DNA of 64,000 nucleotides from Larus michahellis (Eukaryota; Chordata; Aves; Charadriiformes; Laridae): contig NC_133914.1 in NCBI RefSeq assembly GCF_964199755.1, forward strand, positions 2,046,001 through 2,110,000, given 5' to 3'. Position 1 is the stretch's first letter. The number at the start of each line of letters is the position of its first letter. Below the pieces are notes generated by a model. That model searched no databases. It saw only the letters and a program-made list of their open reading frames with translations, and had not been told where the DNA came from. Position numbers and translations under genes: made by a program. Shown here piece after piece: positions 62,881-64,000 of the stretch.

Positions 62881-63773
62881 CAGCTGCAGGCCCCGGTGTC
62901 TTGGCAGAAATTAGTTTCTGGGGCAAGGGCAGCTGGCATCCCCCGGGGCTGGCAGGGCAGCACCAGCTTGGAGCCTGGGGCTGCAGCACGGGGTGGGAAT
63001 GGGGGCCACTGGGCACAGGGTTTCCGTGCCTCACACGTGGGAGAAACAAACACGTCCATGGGGAAACGCAGCTGAGAACAGGGGTGTCACAGAGATCAGC
63101 CCGGCGTGGGGCTCCATCTGACTGGAGTAAATATTTACTGGAGCAACCGAGCCCCCCTGACCCTCCCCAGCCAGCGCGGCTGCCCAAGCACCGGCCTCTG
63201 CTCCCAGATGGACGCTGCCTGGAGGTTATTTATTTGTTCAGGGATATCTCTATCCTAGACATGTTGCTGAGCGAGTGATGATTGCTGACCCACACTCAAG
63301 GGTGGCTCCAGCCGGGGCAGTGCGATGGAGGATGTGCTCTGGGCGCAGAGGGAGCTGTTAGTGGGACCCCCCCCCCGCCGGCTGCTCAGGAATCCAGCAG
63401 CTGGGTGATCACTGGCTGTCACCACGGAGCAGCAGTGCTGAGAGTGCGGGGGCCGGCTGGGCTCTCGCCGGCTGCGTCCGACCTGCTGGCATTGCCTTAC
63501 ATGGCTACGTCCCCAGGACAGCGCAGCCCGTGCTTGCTTGGCTGCTGGCGGGCTGTGAGCCTCTAGGTCTGATACCAGCTCTTGGCATGGTCGACCCAGG
63601 CTGGGGAACCGCCAGCATTGCCACAATCCCCGGCAGGAGTTGGACACAGCGCTGACAAGAGGCTGAGATGTCTGTGGCCCCCCATCTCCCAGCCCTAAAG
63701 CCAGGGAGCAGCCTGCAAGCGCCGGCTCCCCTCCTGCACCCAGCCCCGTCACAGCACCGGTGGGCAAATGGCC
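62881..63773. other. Non-coding sequence between two CR1 fragments
   Basis: About 0.9 kb without a recognisable gene. It contains a short C-run (63367-63376). Open frames show no domains. Confidence 0.6.
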
Positions 63774-64000
63774 ATAGAATCACAGAATGGTTTGGGTTGG
63801 AAAGGGCCTTAAAGGTCATCCAGTTCCATCCCCCTGCCCTGGGCAGGGACACCTCCCACCAGACCAGGTTTCTCCAAGCTCCGTCCAACCTGGTCTTGAG
63901 CCCCTCCAGGGATGGGGCAGCCACAGCTTCTCTGGGCAACCTGGGCCAGGGGCTCACCACCCTCACAGCCAAAAATTTCTTCCCGATATCTCATCTAAAT
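63774..64000 (-). mobile_element. CR1 LINE 3' end, continues past the window
   Basis: It starts ATAGAATCACAGAATGG and runs through GGTTGGAAAGGGCC, CCCTGGGCAGGGACACCTCC and CAACCTGG to AATTTCTTCCCGATATC at the window edge. It is in minus orientation, less diverged than the 62716 copy, and truncated by the end of the window. Confidence 0.95.

Noticed and set aside
62724-63278. 184-aa plus-strand open frame at the right end
   Set aside because: It begins inside the CR1 fragment and has no domain features.

Overview
The window looks like a vertebrate, most likely avian, microchromosome segment. It is GC-rich, has compact introns with GT-AG sites, and carries 3' ends of CR1 LINEs, the dominant retroposon of birds and other archosaurs. 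Gene order matches human 1p34.3 (ADPRS > , < COL8A2, < TRAPPC3, from general knowledge), which supports the orthology calls. The species cannot be named from the sequence alone.

Layout. (1) Positions 1-2473, + strand: the last five coding exons of ADPRS (ARH3, ADP-ribosylserine hydrolase), entering the window at the metal-binding TDDT motif. A 3' UTR of 1.1-1.9 kb follows. (2) About 5.5-15.65 kb, - strand: COL8A2 (collagen VIII alpha-2). One large exon (8674-10595) encodes the triple helix and C1q-like domain, a small exon (15470-15652) encodes the signal peptide and NC2, and the AT-rich 3' UTR is about 3.1 kb. ADPRS and COL8A2 converge. (3) 15.65-56.7 kb: a gene-poor 41 kb with no convincing protein-coding exon. 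It consists of GC-rich filler, several minisatellites and a series of short AT-rich islands that look like candidate conserved regulatory elements. A CpG island near 39.1-39.45 kb carries a minus-strand splice donor and is my best candidate for the untranslated COL8A2 first exon and promoter. (4) About 56.7-62.2 kb, - strand: TRAPPC3 (BET3), complete in five coding exons encoding 180 residues. It starts in a CpG island with three ZNF143-like sites, one NRF1 palindrome and an E-box. (5) 62.4-64 kb: the rest of the CpG island, then two CR1 3' ends in minus orientation.

The three genes have unrelated jobs: DNA-damage ADP-ribose removal, basement-membrane structure (notably Descemet's membrane) and ER-Golgi vesicle tethering. 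They are neighbours by conserved synteny and not by shared pathway.

I found no clear undescribed protein system. Most long open frames in the GC-rich parts are chance frames. The best leads are the candidate distal COL8A2 promoter, the regulatory-looking islands in the 41 kb gap, the dense ZNF143/NRF1 promoter of TRAPPC3, and short tandem duplications inside two 3' UTRs.
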